A DNA stretch of 7,537 nt from an uncultured Alphaproteobacteria bacterium (GTDB lineage Bacteria; Pseudomonadota; Alphaproteobacteria; Puniceispirillales; UBA1172). A program made the position numbers and the translations under genes. Positions 6,605 through 7,537 of the stretch are shown piece after piece. Positions within the stretch are counted from its first letter, which is position 1. Every line of letters begins with the position of its first letter. Below the pieces are notes generated by a model, which was given only the letters and a program-made list of their open reading frames with translations, searched no databases and was not told the origin of the DNA. The stretch lies in contig CAJXME010000052.1 in NCBI GenBank assembly GCA_913056245.1, forward strand, positions 1 through 7,537, read 5' to 3'.

Positions 6605-7222
6605 TTACGACCAAAGAGTCTTTTGCGCGCGCTCTGCGGCCTCTTGATCAAAGTTGCCAGTCCCCAACTCGTTATCTGTTACTTCGCGCAAAATATCACC
6701 GATGCTGGGAATGTCCTTCGGTTTATCGCCTTCCCAGAGATGAAAGCGAATGACCGACTTTGTGCAATGAATATAAACCTCTTCAACGGTGATATGGATG
6801 ACCGTTTTTGGCAGATGAGTTTGACGTTGAAATTTGGCGCATAGGTCTTTGTCTGTCCTGAGCTTTGCATGACCATTAACGCGGACCACATCACGGATCT
6901 TCGGGATCATAAACATAAGAGAGACGCGACCATCTCGCACGATGTTGCGCAGACTGTCGAGGCGGTTGTTACCGCGCCAGTCAGGCATCAAAAGAGTTTT
7001 AGGATCGGCAATCGCAACCACGGGGCCATCATCGCCGCGCGGGCTTGCATCTATTCCTTCTGGTCCAACCGTGGCCAGCACGCAAAAACGAGAAGCTTCA
7101 ATCCATTTTGTATAAAGCAGTGTAAGATGATCGGCCCCTTTGCGTTTGGCACCTTCACTGACCACTCCATAAAGCGCATTGAGTTCATCTATCGTATTAA
7201 GAAACTCCATCAAATCCCGCAT
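6605..7222 (-). CDS. FMN-binding split-barrel flavoprotein (PNPOx-like superfamily)
   Basis: A 205-residue cytosolic protein of the pyridoxamine-5'-phosphate-oxidase-like group, close in motif content to the DR2398/MSMEG_1061-type FMN flavoproteins rather than to true PdxH. Visible motifs in order: FCVLATVGPEGIDASPRGD (46-64), the conserved core of the barrel and flavin site; LLMPDWRGNNRLDSLRNI (77-94); RVNGHA (114-119); and EEVYIHCTKSVIR (147-159). These follow the family pattern through to the C-terminus. Its substrate is unknown. Members are usually called FMN- or F420-linked oxidoreductases or heme-utilisation-like proteins. The start at 7222 lacks a Shine-Dalgarno and overlaps the acyltransferase gene by 26 bases. 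ATG 7210 (MEFLNTIDEL) has a weak CGGGA upstream and would reduce the overlap to 14 bases, so the true start may be there. The overlap implies co-transcription and translational coupling with the acyltransferase. Confidence 0.9.
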   Translation of the reverse strand: MRDLMEFLNTIDELNALYGVVSEGAKRKGADHLTLLYTKWIEASRFCVLATVGPEGIDASPRGDDGPVVAIADPKTLLMPDWRGNNRLDSLRNIVRDGRVSLMFMIPKIRDVVRVNGHAKLRTDKDLCAKFQRQTHLPKTVIHITVEEVYIHCTKSVIRFHLWEGDKPKDIPSIGDILREVTDNELGTGNFDQEAAERAQKTLWS

Positions 7223-7537
7223 CTTTCATTAATCTATTTGAATGTGTCTCAATCGTCGTCTCAAGTTGTTCCATAAATTGATCCTGAGGCAATCCCTGCA
7301 AAATAGGATCCAGAAATTCGACAACGGCAAGCCCCTTTTGGCGCATAATGCCGTATTTGGGCCAAAACAAACCAACATTTGTTGCGGCGGGCACGCAGGC
7401 CTGTTTGGTTTCTGAGTAGAGGACATATGTCCCGATTTTGAAGGGTTTGTGCTCGCCTGGTGCAACGCGCGTGCCTTGGGGGTAGATGATCAATTGACCT
7501 GCGGGTGCGGTCCCTGATTGCACATTGACGAGCATTT
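7197..7537 (-). CDS. plsC: 1-acyl-sn-glycerol-3-phosphate acyltransferase, C-terminal part (cut by window edge)
   Basis: The last 112 or so residues of a PlsC-family acyltransferase, the membrane-associated enzyme that adds the second acyl chain to lysophosphatidate to make phosphatidate. The diagnostic piece is QLIIYPQGTRVAPG, which corresponds to acyltransferase motif III (classical PEGTR), followed by the family's K-IG-YVLY and VPAATNVGLFWP (motif IV region) and the VVEFLDPI strand. The catalytic HX4D motif and any membrane anchor lie beyond the right edge. The frame stays open to base 7537, and the Met at 7535 is almost surely internal. Gln in place of Glu in PxGTR is common in the alphaproteobacterial proteins I recall, so it is not a sign of decay. 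The 3' end overlaps the flavoprotein start. The symbol is given by family; some genomes have several paralogues. Confidence 0.88.
   Translation of the reverse strand, partial: MLVNVQSGTAPAGQLIIYPQGTRVAPGEHKPFKIGTYVLYSETKQACVPAATNVGLFWPKYGIMRQKGLAVVEFLDPILQGLPQDQFMEQLETTIETHSNRLMKDAGFDGVS

Noticed and set aside
6218..6844. A 208-codon plus-strand frame crossing the fhs start, the gap and the flavoprotein 3' end
   Set aside because: It overlaps two recognised genes in antisense, shows no motif and is Cys/Leu-rich like a chance frame. All real genes here are on the minus strand.

Overview
The window comes from a moderate-GC bacterium, most likely an alphaproteobacterium. The acyltransferase fragment and the formate-tetrahydrofolate ligase have wording I associate with that class (for example 'IIYPQGTRVAPG' and '[14 protein letters not shown]'). 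All eight genes read leftwards on the minus strand, so they are described here from right to left. No mobile element, tRNA, rRNA, CRISPR array or prophage signature was seen.

At the right edge is the C-terminal part of a PlsC-type lysophosphatidate acyltransferase. Its end overlaps the start of a small FMN-binding split-barrel flavoprotein of the pyridoxamine-phosphate-oxidase superfamily. About 265 bases without a gene follow. This gap holds several short inverted repeats, two of which are alternative pairings, and a 16-bp GTATAC inverted repeat with a possible -10 box inside it, just upstream of fhs.

The central block is fhs (formate-tetrahydrofolate ligase, cytosolic C1 activation). Eleven bases later, with the Shine-Dalgarno touching the fhs stop codon, comes a two-domain universal stress protein. 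A 120-base leader with GC hairpins leads into a complete tripartite tricarboxylate transporter in the order tctC (periplasmic binding protein), tctB (small membrane subunit) and tctA (large membrane subunit), with gaps of about 30 bases and strong ribosome binding sites. A clear rho-independent terminator closes this unit after tctA.

Past the terminator, with almost no space, starts an unrecognised protein that runs off the left edge. It is absent from a simple listing of complete ORFs but has a good ribosome binding site and 174 open codons.

Inferred theme: uptake of an organic carboxylate by the TctCBA system, next to folate-linked formate assimilation, with a Usp protein between them that could couple transport to cell state (as TeaD does for the TeaABC TRAP transporter). 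The carboxylate cannot be named from the sequence. Most genes are ordinary members of known families. The parts that deserve a second look are the fhs leader region, the fhs-usp-tct linkage and the unknown left-edge protein.
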